Below are positions 55,485-64,000 of a stretch of 64,000 bases of DNA, piece after piece. The position numbers and the translations under genes were made by a program. This DNA comes from Aneurinibacillus sp. Ricciae_BoGa-3 (GTDB taxonomy: Bacteria; Bacillota; Bacilli; Aneurinibacillales; Aneurinibacillaceae), in assembly GCF_028421645.1 (NCBI RefSeq), contig NZ_CP116887.1, forward strand, positions 4,647,501 to 4,711,500, in the 5' to 3' direction. Position 1 is the stretch's first letter. Each line of letters opens with the position of its first letter. The notes beneath the pieces were generated by a model, which saw nothing but the letters and a program-made list of their open reading frames with translations, did not search any database and had not been told where the DNA came from.

Positions 55485-57278
55485 CTATCTATTGGTTAAT
55501 AAGCTCTTCATTTTTGTATAAATTTTATTTTTCGCCTTAAATACGAACTCTTTTGGGGTCATTTCCCTAACTCTATAAATAATTGGCTGCGGTCGCGTTA
55601 AGATTGCCTCAATGTCTTTGAATATCTCTTCTACAGATAAGACGATATTATTACTGAAGTGTTTTTGCCTAACAATGTTTAAGTATTTATCAAACAGAGC
55701 TTGCCTTTGATATGTTTTTTCTGGTGAAGCTGGAACTCGATAGATCGAAGTTAACTTTTCCGTATATAAAAAATCATATTTTAAAGCATATCTCAACCAT
55801 AAATCCCAATCTTCCAGAACTTCTAAGGATTCATCAAATCCTCCTAATTCATCATAAATGTCCCTAGAAAACAATACCGTCTGAATAGGAAAGTAATTGT
55901 GGTGTAGCAAGACTAATCTATTAAATTTTTCACGGTACACCACATTGTGGAATAGCTCCTTATATTGATAATCCGGATTAACAGACGTAACTTCTATTGG
56001 CGTTTCAAAGGCAATGGAATAAGCAGCTTTATATTTAGGATTTTCTACTACTGATGTGACCAGTACTTCAATATGGTCCGCATAAAAAAGATCATCATCA
56101 TCCAAAATGTTAAAAAAGTCTCCACTCGCTAATTCTAACGCCATATTCCCTGCTTTACACCTTCCAACATTCTCTGTCGTTGCTTGGTAGACAATATTCA
56201 GGTGACTAAACTCCTGTTCAATCATACAACGAGAAACATCCGGTCCGTCCTCAACAATTACAATTTCAATATTTTTGTACGTTTGGTTGTTTAAGCTTAG
56301 CAGCGTTTCCTTCAACACGCTTGGCCTTCCACAAGTTCTTACGATAATAGAAACTAGAGGTTCTTGTTTTGCTAATTTATTCTCATAAAAAGCCCCATCC
56401 CGAATTAGTTCATAATCCCAGCCTCTAAAATTCGGCACAAAATTTTTTTGCCTGTTCTTTTTAAACCACCTTCTAAATCGCATTCCCCTTTTAAAACTTT
56501 TAATTATATTTTTTCTCAGTATTTTTTTATGATCGGGGGATGGACCTTGTATACCAAATAGCGATAGAAATAATGTATAGCCTGCTATAATATCTTTAAC
56601 CGTTCCAAATTTATAACGAAGCATAAGATTGTTAAATGTACTATTATAAAATTGGTTTGGTTTAACCTCACCCGCATTTTGGTATGTGTAATGGTAAACC
56701 ACACTTTGAGGGACATATAAATTTTTATATCCATTGGCCCTAAACCGCCAACTTAAATCTACATCTTCTGCATACATAAAAATATTTTCATCAAACATGC
56801 CGACTTCTAGAAAATAATCACGACGCACTAAACACGCTGCTGCACTCGACCAACTGGTTTCCATCGTCAGCGGATCATATAACTTTGGATGTTCGTAAGG
56901 AAATTGCCTAAGTTCCCACAAGGCAACATCTTGTTGGCTGCTTTTCACAACTTTCATTAACTCGGCTAAACTATTAGGCGTTAATTCAGTGTCGATATTA
57001 AGGAATAACACGTAAGGCTGGCAAGTAATTTTTACACCGATATTATTGGCGGGGCCAAATCCAACATTACGATCCAGTGCATGCACAGCGAAACTACCAA
57101 ACAAATTTTTGTTAGGATATTCATTGAGCAATTTAACCGTTTCGTCGGTGGAACTATTGTCTACAAAGGTAAGATGGATATTCTTCAACGGGTAATCCAC
57201 ACTCTCAATACTTTGCAGACAATCAGCTATCCACTTTTGTGAATTATAAGAGACTAGAACAATATCGAGCATTTCCAT
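55485..57278 (-). CDS. Two-domain family 2 glycosyltransferase
   Basis: A 597-aa protein with two GT-A domains. The first (1-235) shows VLVSYNSQKWIADCLQSI, DNSSTDET and FLNIDTELTP. The second (about 310-540) shows VSIIVRTCGRPSVLKETLLSLNNQTY, VEDGPD and NILDDDDLFYADH, then EDWDLWLRYAL. Two-domain enzymes like this can add alternating sugars. Donor and acceptor are unknown. It follows the methyltransferase gene by 28 bases. Confidence 0.88.
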   Translation of the reverse strand: MEMLDIVLVSYNSQKWIADCLQSIESVDYPLKNIHLTFVDNSSTDETVKLLNEYPNKNLFGSFAVHALDRNVGFGPANNIGVKITCQPYVLFLNIDTELTPNSLAELMKVVKSSQQDVALWELRQFPYEHPKLYDPLTMETSWSSAAACLVRRDYFLEVGMFDENIFMYAEDVDLSWRFRANGYKNLYVPQSVVYHYTYQNAGEVKPNQFYNSTFNNLMLRYKFGTVKDIIAGYTLFLSLFGIQGPSPDHKKILRKNIIKSFKRGMRFRRWFKKNRQKNFVPNFRGWDYELIRDGAFYENKLAKQEPLVSIIVRTCGRPSVLKETLLSLNNQTYKNIEIVIVEDGPDVSRCMIEQEFSHLNIVYQATTENVGRCKAGNMALELASGDFFNILDDDDLFYADHIEVLVTSVVENPKYKAAYSIAFETPIEVTSVNPDYQYKELFHNVVYREKFNRLVLLHHNYFPIQTVLFSRDIYDELGGFDESLEVLEDWDLWLRYALKYDFLYTEKLTSIYRVPASPEKTYQRQALFDKYLNIVRQKHFSNNIVLSVEEIFKDIEAILTRPQPIIYRVREMTPKEFVFKAKNKIYTKMKSLLTNR

Positions 57279-57306
57279 TATTCATACCTTTTCCTTAGAA
57301 GTATTT

Positions 57307-58719
57307 TTATTTGTTCATTTTATTTCGGAGAGCTCTTAAGGGCGCTGTGACTTTCCATGATTTGGAATTAATAATTTGTGACAATTGTGATGCTTTTAAT
57401 CTCAACTCTTCATTTTTACTATTCAACTCATTTTCTTTACTATTCAACTCATTTTCTTTACTATTCAACTCATTTTCTTTAATATTCAATTCCTCTTCGA
57501 TATGACTTAACTTGTAATTCAATTGCTGCAACTCTCTTTGTAGGCTAATCACTTTCTGTTGCGCAGTATCTACATGACTGGCCAACGACTGAAAGATATT
57601 AAAAAAATCCACACAATATTTCATTGTGATCTTTAATGTGAATGGCAAATTTGTTGGAATATTCCCCGTTTCAAGCAGGATTTGGGGGTCATCCGATGTC
57701 GCAATAACTTTATAATCCGGATCGTTACTAATATGAATAAGTCCACTGCCAGGTTGTAAAAGCGAAAAAGGGACATCCCGCTTTTGAAAGTTTGAATCTA
57801 CAATGGCTATGCTTCTTATTTCTATCATGGACATTTCATTTAAAGGATCTATTCGAAACCTTCCAGATACCACAGCAGGGAGATTTATATCATATGTCAT
57901 AAATTCCTCTGTTTTAGAAAGTGGAACGCGTACTGAGTTCTCCTCCGAAAAATCGGATACATTGGTACTCCAGTATATTTGCAAGTAATTAGAATAAGAT
58001 TGACTGGAGGTTAATGAATAATCCATTATTATCTCATCTTCATTCGTATCCTCCTGCCTCTTAGAAACCGCAACATACTGATAAACATATCCATCATCCT
58101 GATGTCTTAACACATTCTGTAAGGTTTTTGGAAAATCCTCATATCTTTGATTAAGTTCTGTATTTTCTGGTGATAAGTAAACTGCAGACCATTCAACAGG
58201 AGAAAATCCACTTCTTTTCAATATTTCCAAAAAGCTTTTTTTTGTAAAAAAGTGAATATGCGTTTCGTCTAATAATCCGGTTGGCTGATAATCAAACTCA
58301 CCTTTTAATAACCCCATTAGCACTGCATTGTGTCCTATATTAGGAATAGACGTACAAAGGGTGCCACCATATTTAAGAAATCCTTTAGCTTTTTTTAAAA
58401 CTTCTAATGGTTTTCTTAAATGCTCCAGTACATCAGCAAATATAACATGGTCGAAAAAGTTAACTGGCAATTCATCTACCCAGTCCATTTTATCAATGTC
58501 TGCAATAATCATCTTTTGACAAAACGATTCTGCTATGTGTGCAGCTTGTTCGTCTATTTCAACACAATAAACCCTACAACCCAATTCTTCCTGCATATAC
58601 TTTGTCATATAACCAGCTGCCGGGCCAAATTCAAGAACATTCGAGTTTGGTTTTATATTCCGTAGAATCAGAGAGAGTGAACTCTCCTCTGTCATATCTA
58701 TATTGAAATTATATTTCAT
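57307..58719 (-). CDS. SAM methyltransferase with C-terminal coiled coil
   Basis: A 470-aa protein. Residues 1-200 are a class I methyltransferase: NVLEFGPAAGYMTKYMQEELGCRVYCVEIDEQA (motif I and II), HVIFADVLEHLRKPLEVLKKAK and LCTSIPNIGHNAVL. A middle beta-rich region (about 225-370) is uncharacterised. Residues 390-455 form a coiled coil with three perfect heptads ENELNSK. The form recalls WbdD/WsaE-like chain terminators, where a methyltransferase on a coiled-coil rod caps the glycan and measures its length before Wzt export. That role is inferred from the neighbouring wzt and wzm. Confidence 0.85.
   Translation of the reverse strand: MKYNFNIDMTEESSLSLILRNIKPNSNVLEFGPAAGYMTKYMQEELGCRVYCVEIDEQAAHIAESFCQKMIIADIDKMDWVDELPVNFFDHVIFADVLEHLRKPLEVLKKAKGFLKYGGTLCTSIPNIGHNAVLMGLLKGEFDYQPTGLLDETHIHFFTKKSFLEILKRSGFSPVEWSAVYLSPENTELNQRYEDFPKTLQNVLRHQDDGYVYQYVAVSKRQEDTNEDEIIMDYSLTSSQSYSNYLQIYWSTNVSDFSEENSVRVPLSKTEEFMTYDINLPAVVSGRFRIDPLNEMSMIEIRSIAIVDSNFQKRDVPFSLLQPGSGLIHISNDPDYKVIATSDDPQILLETGNIPTNLPFTLKITMKYCVDFFNIFQSLASHVDTAQQKVISLQRELQQLNYKLSHIEEELNIKENELNSKENELNSKENELNSKNEELRLKASQLSQIINSKSWKVTAPLRALRNKMNK
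57421..57483. repeat. Triple 21-bp tandem repeat encoding coiled-coil heptads
   Basis: ATTCAACTCATTTTCTTTACT occurs three times head to tail (last copy with one change), inside the methyltransferase gene. Each unit encodes one heptad of the rod, so copy number would change rod length without a frameshift. Confidence 0.9.
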
Positions 58720-58721
58720 CT

Positions 58722-59933
58722 TTAGCGATCACCTCCATTATTATGCCAATGATGCTTAAGGCAAACCATCCCTTCTGCAAGATAATCACTCGAAGTAATA
58801 ACAAATTGTTCAGCTTTGGATTGATAATCTAATCTTACCAAACCAGAGCTTTCAAAGAAGCCGACATCAATAAAATAAGTTCCTGGGAGTAAAGAAACAT
58901 CCTCATATCGAACTGACAGTTGGTATTTGCCCGGTTCGCTAGGTAGCGGGTATTGATCTAACTTGGTATTTAATCCACAGACATAGGTATCCTGTCTATC
59001 AAAAAGCGCTACCCCACCGACTATTCCTTTCATCGGGTTATGAATAGAGTAATCTATGACAACTTTTATATTTTCCTTATAATTAAATGAACTACGTGCA
59101 TTCCCTTCCATATCTGTTGTATAAATCCTATCTATTGTGAGAATGTCATTTCTTACATTTTGCTCTATTGTCACCTCTGTCTTTTTACCATGCCCATCTT
59201 TCATAAAATCCTGGTATTCATCAGTAACCAACTTCGCATTGCCACGCATATGAATCTGTCCGTCCTTCATCCATATACAATCGGTACAGAAATTTCTGAT
59301 GGAATAGGTGTCGTGACTAACAAACAAAATGGTTTTTCCCATTTTCTTGAAGCTTTTCATTTTTTCGATGCACTTTAATTGGAATTGCATATCACCTACA
59401 GCCAAGGCTTCATCAACAATCAGAATATCAGGATCGACATTAACATTAACAGAAAAGGCTAATCGGACGAACATACCGCTTGAATATGTTTTAACCGGTT
59501 GGTATATAAAATCACCAATGTCTGCAAAGGATAAGATATCATCTAATTTCTCATCCATTTCTTCTTTACTATATCCCATAATAGTCCCATTAAGGTAAAT
59601 ATTTTCCATCCCTGTCATCTCCGGGTTAAAACCCGCACCCAATTCCAGAAGCGCAGCGATTTTCCCCTTCACCTTGACACTACCAGATGAGGGATTTAAA
59701 ACACCTGTAATGATTTTAAGCAGCGTTGATTTGCCTGATCCATTTTTTCCTATAATTCCGACTGTATCACCTTTGTTAATGGTAAACGAAATATTATTAA
59801 GCGCATAGAATTCCTTATGATAACTTTTACGCATTGGATTCAATGACTCTTTTAAACGGTCAATAGGGCGATCATACAGACGATAAGCTTTTGTTAAACT
59901 TTCCACATCAATAGAAACGTTATCCACGTCCAA
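58722..59933 (-). CDS. wzt: Glycan ABC exporter ATPase
   Basis: A 403-aa ATPase that powers export of lipid-linked glycan. Walker A is GIIGKNGSGKSTLLK (60-73), the signature is TYSSGMFVRLAFSVN and Walker B is DILIVDEALAVGD. After residue 250 there is a Wzt-type C-terminal beta-sandwich (SFNYKENIKVVIDYSIHNPMKGIVGGVALFDRQ). In O9a-type systems that domain binds the modified glycan end. It follows wzm by 8 bases. Confidence 0.95.
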   Translation of the reverse strand: MDVDNVSIDVESLTKAYRLYDRPIDRLKESLNPMRKSYHKEFYALNNISFTINKGDTVGIIGKNGSGKSTLLKIITGVLNPSSGSVKVKGKIAALLELGAGFNPEMTGMENIYLNGTIMGYSKEEMDEKLDDILSFADIGDFIYQPVKTYSSGMFVRLAFSVNVNVDPDILIVDEALAVGDMQFQLKCIEKMKSFKKMGKTILFVSHDTYSIRNFCTDCIWMKDGQIHMRGNAKLVTDEYQDFMKDGHGKKTEVTIEQNVRNDILTIDRIYTTDMEGNARSSFNYKENIKVVIDYSIHNPMKGIVGGVALFDRQDTYVCGLNTKLDQYPLPSEPGKYQLSVRYEDVSLLPGTYFIDVGFFESSGLVRLDYQSKAEQFVITSSDYLAEGMVCLKHHWHNNGGDR

Positions 59934-59941
59934 GCACCTCC

Positions 59942-60751
59942 TTATAAAACATCAGCAAAATGTGGACGTAATTTTTTAAACAATAAAATACCAATCATTA
60001 AACAAACAAACGTAAATGTCCAAAAATAAACCGATAAAAATGTATGTTTCCAAAACCACGTATGATAGATAAAAGCTTCACGGTAGCCCTGTACAATATA
60101 AAAAACTGGGTTTAATTTAAAATAAATTTGATACTTAGCAGGAACAATATTAAACGCCCAGATTATAGGGGTTAACCAGAATCCGAATTGCAGAACCATT
60201 GCGATAATTTGTCCGATATCCTTTAAGAATACAACTAAAGATGAAGTAATCCATGAAATACCTAATACAAGAAAGATGGTTGCAATTAAATAATATACCA
60301 CTTGAATATTATATATAGATGGCATATAACCATATACGAAAAAAATAAGAAAGAGTATTACAATAAAGAAAGCGTGAATAAAGAGTGAAGATACAATTTT
60401 TATAAGAGGGAGGACACTAACCCGAAATACCACTTTTTTAACGAGATAACTATTTTCTATAATAGAATTAGCAGCACTTATTACACTGTCGTTAAAAAAG
60501 AACCACGGAATCATTCCGCACAGCAACCAAAGGATAAATGGAAAGTTATCCACTGGCATACTTCTAAATCCAAGTTGAAAAACAACCCAAAAGATCAGAA
60601 TCATAACAGTGGGTTGGACAAACGCCCATAAAACTCCTAGATAAGATCCAAGATATTTTGACTTCACATCTTTTTTGGCTAATTCATAAATTAATCGATG
60701 ACTTCCAAAGATGTCTAATATAAACATAAAGATCGACTTTACTGCTGTCAT
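59942..60751 (-). CDS. wzm: Glycan ABC exporter permease
   Basis: A 269-aa ABC-2-type membrane protein with about six helices. The N-terminal KDVKSKYLGSYLGVLWAFVQPTVMILIFWVVFQLGF and the later SWITSSLVVFLKDIGQIIAMVLQFGFWLTPIIW are typical of Wzm. It pairs with the following wzt. Normal length. Confidence 0.95.
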   Translation of the reverse strand: MTAVKSIFMFILDIFGSHRLIYELAKKDVKSKYLGSYLGVLWAFVQPTVMILIFWVVFQLGFRSMPVDNFPFILWLLCGMIPWFFFNDSVISAANSIIENSYLVKKVVFRVSVLPLIKIVSSLFIHAFFIVILFLIFFVYGYMPSIYNIQVVYYLIATIFLVLGISWITSSLVVFLKDIGQIIAMVLQFGFWLTPIIWAFNIVPAKYQIYFKLNPVFYIVQGYREAFIYHTWFWKHTFLSVYFWTFTFVCLMIGILLFKKLRPHFADVL

Positions 60752-60818
60752 TATAGCTTAACCCTGCCTCTTTAATTTTTTGTTTCAAATCACCTATATT
60801 GTTTTGACCTGCACACCA

Positions 60819-61691
60819 CTATTTTTGTCGACCAACAGTTTTCCTCAAGTAATTAAGCAATTCCTGTTTCAACTCTTCTCTCTGTAACGCCAGTTCGATT
60901 GTTGTCTTAATGAATCCGATTTTCTCACCGACATCATAGCGCTGCCCATCAAATTCATACGCATACACCGCTTCGTACTTATTTAACTCGGCAATCGCAT
61001 CCGTCAACTGAATTTCTTCGCCAGCTCCAGGTTCTTGATTCTCCAGTATTTCAAAGATTCTCGGGGTGAGAATATATCTTCCCATAATCGCTATATTGGA
61101 TGGAGCCGTTTCCTTAGCCGGTTTCTCAACTAAATCCTCAACCATATAGAAGCGTTCGCCATTTTCCCTGGCCTGCACGATTCCATAGCGGGATACCTGA
61201 TCATGCGGGACCTTCATTACACCGAGGATGGAGGACTGGTACCGGTCATAACATTCTATCATCTGCTTAATACAAGGTTTCTCCGCCTGTACAATGTCAT
61301 CGCCTAGCAACACAGCAAACGGTTCATCCCCAATAAAGTTTCGTGCACACCAGATGGCATGTCCCAGTCCTTTTGGTTCCTTTTGGCGAATATAATGTAT
61401 GTCTACCATTTTAGAAGGTTTCTGTACTTCTTCCAGAATGTCTAACTTTCCTTTTTCTCGCAGGATATTCTCAAGTTCGAATGAGTTATCAAAATGATCT
61501 TCAATGGCCCGTTTACCTTTACCAGTCACAATGATGATATCTTCTATTCCGGAATCTATCGCTTCCTCCACAATATATTGGATTGTGGGCTTGTCTACAA
61601 TAGGTAACATTTCTTTCGGCATAGCTTTGGTTGCCGGTAAAAACCGGGTGCCAAGCCCTGCTGCTGGAATAATAGCTTTTCGTACTCTCAT
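60819..61691 (-). CDS. galU: UTP-glucose-1-phosphate uridylyltransferase
   Basis: A 290-aa nucleotidyltransferase making UDP-glucose. Motifs are [39 protein letters not shown] (6-44), VLLGDDIVQ (Asp near 130) and VEKP. Its ATG overlaps the stop of the upstream winged-helix gene (ATGA), so the two are co-translated. It likely supplies UDP-glucose/galactose for the initiating transferase. A decayed second copy lies at the right edge. Confidence 0.95.
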   Translation of the reverse strand: MRVRKAIIPAAGLGTRFLPATKAMPKEMLPIVDKPTIQYIVEEAIDSGIEDIIIVTGKGKRAIEDHFDNSFELENILREKGKLDILEEVQKPSKMVDIHYIRQKEPKGLGHAIWCARNFIGDEPFAVLLGDDIVQAEKPCIKQMIECYDRYQSSILGVMKVPHDQVSRYGIVQARENGERFYMVEDLVEKPAKETAPSNIAIMGRYILTPRIFEILENQEPGAGEEIQLTDAIAELNKYEAVYAYEFDGQRYDVGEKIGFIKTTIELALQREELKQELLNYLRKTVGRQK

Positions 61692-62248
61692 GCCTGCTCC
61701 TTTTCCCTACTAGGTACAGAATTATTCCATACTACCAGGGCTTTCTCTTGTTTAAATTTTGGATTCCACAGCTCAAACTCCCCATTATCCAAAACGAGAG
61801 TTCGAATCTTCCGCTTAACGATGGTCTGCGTCTTCTCCACGAGCACCTGCAGATAGTTTTTATCCACCGAACCTATAATAACCAGGTCAATTATTCCCGA
61901 ATCAATCCCTTTCGCATAGTCGCCAGTTATTAAAGCAAGATCTACATTTCCCAGCTTCTTTATGACATCTTCTATCAAGAGGTCTATGCCTATGTACTTT
62001 TTTACGATGTTATGCAGATCGGGAAAGAGGCTGTGCTTACTGTTAGCCTGGTAGACCTTCATACGTCCCTCACTCTTTGATTCAAGAAGGCCCGCTTCCG
62101 TAAGTCGATTTAATTCAACCCGTACAGCGTTGGTTGATTCCCCAAATTCCTCGGATAAAGACCGCAAGTACCCTTTCATTTGTGTATTAAGAAAAAATTT
62201 AAGGATAAGTTTTATACGAGTTTTTGAAGTGATTAGGTAATCTAGCAT
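61688..62248 (-). CDS. Winged-helix protein with nucleotidyltransferase-like C-terminal domain
   Basis: A 186-aa protein. Residues 1-75 form a winged helix ([62 protein letters not shown]). Residues 95-175 ([27 protein letters not shown]..) resemble a MNT-type nucleotidyltransferase fold in which the usual GSxxRG..SDxD metal residues are only partly kept. The coupled start with galU suggests control of the glycan cluster, of which it is the first gene. Function unknown; a transcription regulator is most likely. Confidence 0.75.
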   Translation of the reverse strand: MLDYLITSKTRIKLILKFFLNTQMKGYLRSLSEEFGESTNAVRVELNRLTEAGLLESKSEGRMKVYQANSKHSLFPDLHNIVKKYIGIDLLIEDVIKKLGNVDLALITGDYAKGIDSGIIDLVIIGSVDKNYLQVLVEKTQTIVKRKIRTLVLDNGEFELWNPKFKQEKALVVWNNSVPSREKEQA

Positions 62249-62369
62249 ATCTTCACTCCATTAACGCATTTATAAAGCTAGTTAAATATACTTAGCTCTC
62301 CGAGTAATAATTTTACTCGAATAACTTAACAGGGTCAACCAAATTTCTCATGACAAGTTAAGGCCAAAA

Positions 62370-62398
62370 AAGAACCCCCTAAATTGTCAGGGGTTCAA
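62370..62398 (-). terminator. Terminator in front of the glycan cluster
   Basis: GAACCCC (62372-62378) pairs with GGGGTTC (62390-62396), and on the leftward transcript TTTTTT follows (complement of 62366-62371). It closes transcription from the right (old galU copy) before the cluster. Confidence 0.8.
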
Positions 62399-62673
62399 AC
62401 TAGTAATCGATAAAAGTGTCAGCAAATGGCAAGCTAAATCACTCAAATGAAAAGTTAATTAACCCGTTTTATATCAATTGGCTGATTGTCCTTCTTAAAT
62501 AATCCAGCGACTCTTCTCTTAACTCTTCTTCTTGTGAAGAAAATTCAATCGTAGTCTAGATAAAGCCTATCTTGTCACCCACATCATAACGGTCTCCAGA
62601 ATTCATAGGGACAAACCCATTCATATTTATTTAATTGCGCAATGTGATGTTACGTCAATATCATGGACCGATT

Positions 62674-63588
62674 TTAAGACACCTTTTGTTGAGCTAACAG
62701 CTTGGCATATTCGTTTGGTGTTCGATAGCCCAAGGCGCTGTGGATTCGTTGGTTATTATACCAGCCTTCTATGTACTGAAAGATGCGAAGATGTGCGTCC
62801 TCAAAATCGTTAAATTGCATACGATACACCAATTCTTTTTTTAGAACAGAGTGGAAGGATTCGATGCACGCATTATCATAGGGGTAGGCCTTTCGTGAAT
62901 AAGAGGCACGGTAGCCGTCGTTTTTTAAGGCTTCGATATATGCAGTTGATGTATATTGAACGCCTTGATCGCTATGGATAATGAGATTCTTAGTAGAAGA
63001 TAGCTGCACCTTCATACGGTTATACGCTTCGAGTACAAGTGCTGTATCAATGGTGCGGCTCATATTCCATCCCACGATTCGCTTCGTTTTCGCATCATAG
63101 AATGAGGCTAAGTAGACCCAACGGTCTCGTTTGGTGTAGATGTAGGTGATATCGGTAAACACGACATTGCCAACTGTTCGTACATCGAAATTTTGGTTCA
63201 CTAAATTGAGGCGTTCAGGTTGCTCTTTCGAGCAAGCAGCACCATGAGCTGGTCTGTATTTCTTTTGAACAATGGACCTTATTCCGTTCTCTTTCATGAT
63301 GCGTTGCACACGTTTGATCCCAACACGCTTACTCTTTTTCCGAAGTTCAGCGTGAATCTTTGGAGCCCCATAAAGCTTTCTTGAGTCGAACCAGATTTGT
63401 CTAATCATGGTCAAGAGTTCTTTATTTTGTTGGGATCGTTTGCTCTCTGAGCGTTTAAACGCCGCATAATAGCTCGATTTAGCTATCCCCAGGACGCGAA
63501 GTACTTGTGTAATAGAGTACGTCCCCCTGAAAGAATCAACAATCAGCTTTACTTGATGGAATTGGGTGGACTGGCGAATATGGCGACT
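62674..63588 (-). CDS. IS3-family transposase OrfB (made as OrfAB fusion)
   Basis: The DDE catalytic subunit. Its frame is open from the slippery site near 63596, giving GSRHIRQSTQFHQVKLIVDSFRG...SSYYAAFKRSESKRSQQNK before the first ATG at 63414. The integrase core has D in VVFTDITYIYTKRDRW, D in IIHSDQGVQYTS and E in NACIESFHSVLKKELVYR (D,D35E), preceded by the HTH-like YGAPKIHAELRKK. It is expected to be expressed by -1 frameshifting on AAAAAAG in orfA. It appears intact. Confidence 0.88.
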   Translation of the reverse strand, partial: SRHIRQSTQFHQVKLIVDSFRGTYSITQVLRVLGIAKSSYYAAFKRSESKRSQQNKELLTMIRQIWFDSRKLYGAPKIHAELRKKSKRVGIKRVQRIMKENGIRSIVQKKYRPAHGAACSKEQPERLNLVNQNFDVRTVGNVVFTDITYIYTKRDRWVYLASFYDAKTKRIVGWNMSRTIDTALVLEAYNRMKVQLSSTKNLIIHSDQGVQYTSTAYIEALKNDGYRASYSRKAYPYDNACIESFHSVLKKELVYRMQFNDFEDAHLRIFQYIEGWYNNQRIHSALGYRTPNEYAKLLAQQKVS

Positions 63589-63830
63589 GCCTTTTTTAAG
63601 ATTTCATTTTCCATTTTCAACTCATCAATTCGCTTTTGAAGTCGTTTAACGTCAGTAGGATTCATCGTTGAACCGTCTGCTTGCACCGTAGGTGTCAATT
63701 GCTTCTTCCACTTGTAAATCATAGACTCGGTTATGCCATATTCGCGGGAAAGTGAAGCCGTTGTCTGCCCGTTCTGATTTAGCTCCACAATCATTTGTTT
63801 AAAGTTCATATCATACTGTTTTCTTGCCAT
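63549..63830 (-). CDS. IS3-family OrfA
   Basis: A 93-aa DNA-binding protein: helix-turn-helix NQNGQTTASLSREYGITESMIYKWKKQL (about 14-41), then a leucine-zipper RLQKRIDELKMENEILKKAVAIF. The AAAAAAG heptamer in ILKK (near 63594-63600) allows -1 slippage into orfB, which overlaps. The ATG follows GGGAG. Confidence 0.9.
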   Translation of the reverse strand: MARKQYDMNFKQMIVELNQNGQTTASLSREYGITESMIYKWKKQLTPTVQADGSTMNPTDVKRLQKRIDELKMENEILKKAVAIFASPPNSIK

Positions 63831-64000
63831 GGTAATCTCCCTCTTTCACACTTCATTGATGATTATACGAAGTGTCTAAGAAACAGTCCACTTATTCAGG
63901 GTAACACCAATGGCATCTGTCAACTGAATTTCTCCGCCTGCCCCTGGTTGTTGATTCTCCAGTATTTCAAAGATTCGCGGCATAAGAATGTAACTCCTCA

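Larger units (their letters stand above)
62645..63907 (-). mobile_element. IS3-family element (IS150-like)
   Basis: Long imperfect inverted ends share the pattern GTTAC...AATA...TGGAC.G.TTT..TAGACAC: ATGTTACGTCAATATCATGG at 62647, and GTGTTACCCTGAATAAGTGG as the complement from 63907. CAATG at 62640-62644 and 63908-63912 is a candidate target duplication. orfA and orfB are arranged as usual, with a slippery site between. A leftover end of the same type lies at 8707-8745. Confidence 0.82.
62455..64000 (-). pseudogene. Second, decayed galU copy split by an IS3 element (cut by window edge)
   Basis: The 3' part (about 62455-62640) reads, over a stop and a frameshift, AQLNKYEW...YDVGDKIGFI, then TTIEFSSQEEELREESLDYLRR. 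This corresponds to the end of GalU at 60819. The upstream part (63908-64000) gives ...[24 protein letters not shown]. The IS3 at 62645-63907 lies between them, with CAATG on both sides. Confidence 0.8.

Noticed and set aside
57421..57483. Short direct repeats that could look like a CRISPR array
   Set aside because: The 21-bp units are head to tail without spacers and encode heptads inside a methyltransferase gene.

Overview
The window looks like a low-GC Gram-positive chromosome of the Bacillales, probably Paenibacillaceae (Aneurinibacillus or Brevibacillus-like; inferred from the S-layer protein with a copper-amine-oxidase-N type domain, the SinR/SinI pair, AGGAGG ribosome sites and a dTDP-rhamnose/S-layer glycan cluster). 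No rRNA, tRNA or CRISPR array was seen.

Positions 1-26,000 are an accessory, heavily rearranged region. At the very left edge lies the N-terminal part of a compact type V nuclease that closely resembles Cas12f1, next to a decayed McrB/EVE-like relic. Then come nested insertion sequences (an IS3 relic split by a small inverted-repeat element that itself holds two IS4-family elements, one split by an IS66), a tyrosine recombinase, an IS21, a three-gene TniA/TniB-like transposon with a DUF6431 gene, and an IS110 element followed by a 341-bp segment with long inverted termini (candidate guide RNA). There is also an intact 842-aa MalT/LuxR regulator, a TnpB relic, a chimeric IS66 derivative carrying part of the TniB transposon, and a broken second MalT/LuxR paralogue.

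Positions 26,300-37,200 look like a biofilm-matrix locus. A cyclic-di-GMP-I (GEMM-I) riboswitch precedes a 55-aa SinI-type antirepressor, which faces a SinR-type repressor. Next to them are two secreted proteins rich in Q-x-Q repeats (curli-like in style, possible amyloids), a subtilisin-like protease and several small secreted proteins. GTTCT.TA.AACGAA-type sites resembling SinR operators stand before at least three of these genes. A decayed second copy of the riboswitch/SinI unit lies near 17,370-17,573. The combination suggests c-di-GMP feeding into SinI/SinR control of a repeat-protein matrix. An IS1182/IS5-like element has landed inside the locus.

Positions 37,500-43,200 encode export: an AcrA-like lipoprotein adaptor, an EmrB-type MFS pump, an EmrA-type adaptor and MarR regulator, and a TolC-family protein, which is unusual in a Gram-positive. 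Positions 43,300-62,250 hold an S-layer-type protein and a long leftward glycan cluster: Wzy/O-OTase-like protein, TPR protein, initiating sugar-phosphate transferase, glycosyltransferases, RmlABCD, methyltransferase, Wzm/Wzt ABC exporter, GalU and a winged-helix protein overlapping galU. The layout matches S-layer glycosylation (slg) clusters known from Geobacillus and Aneurinibacillus. The right edge is a decayed second galU split by an IS3 element.
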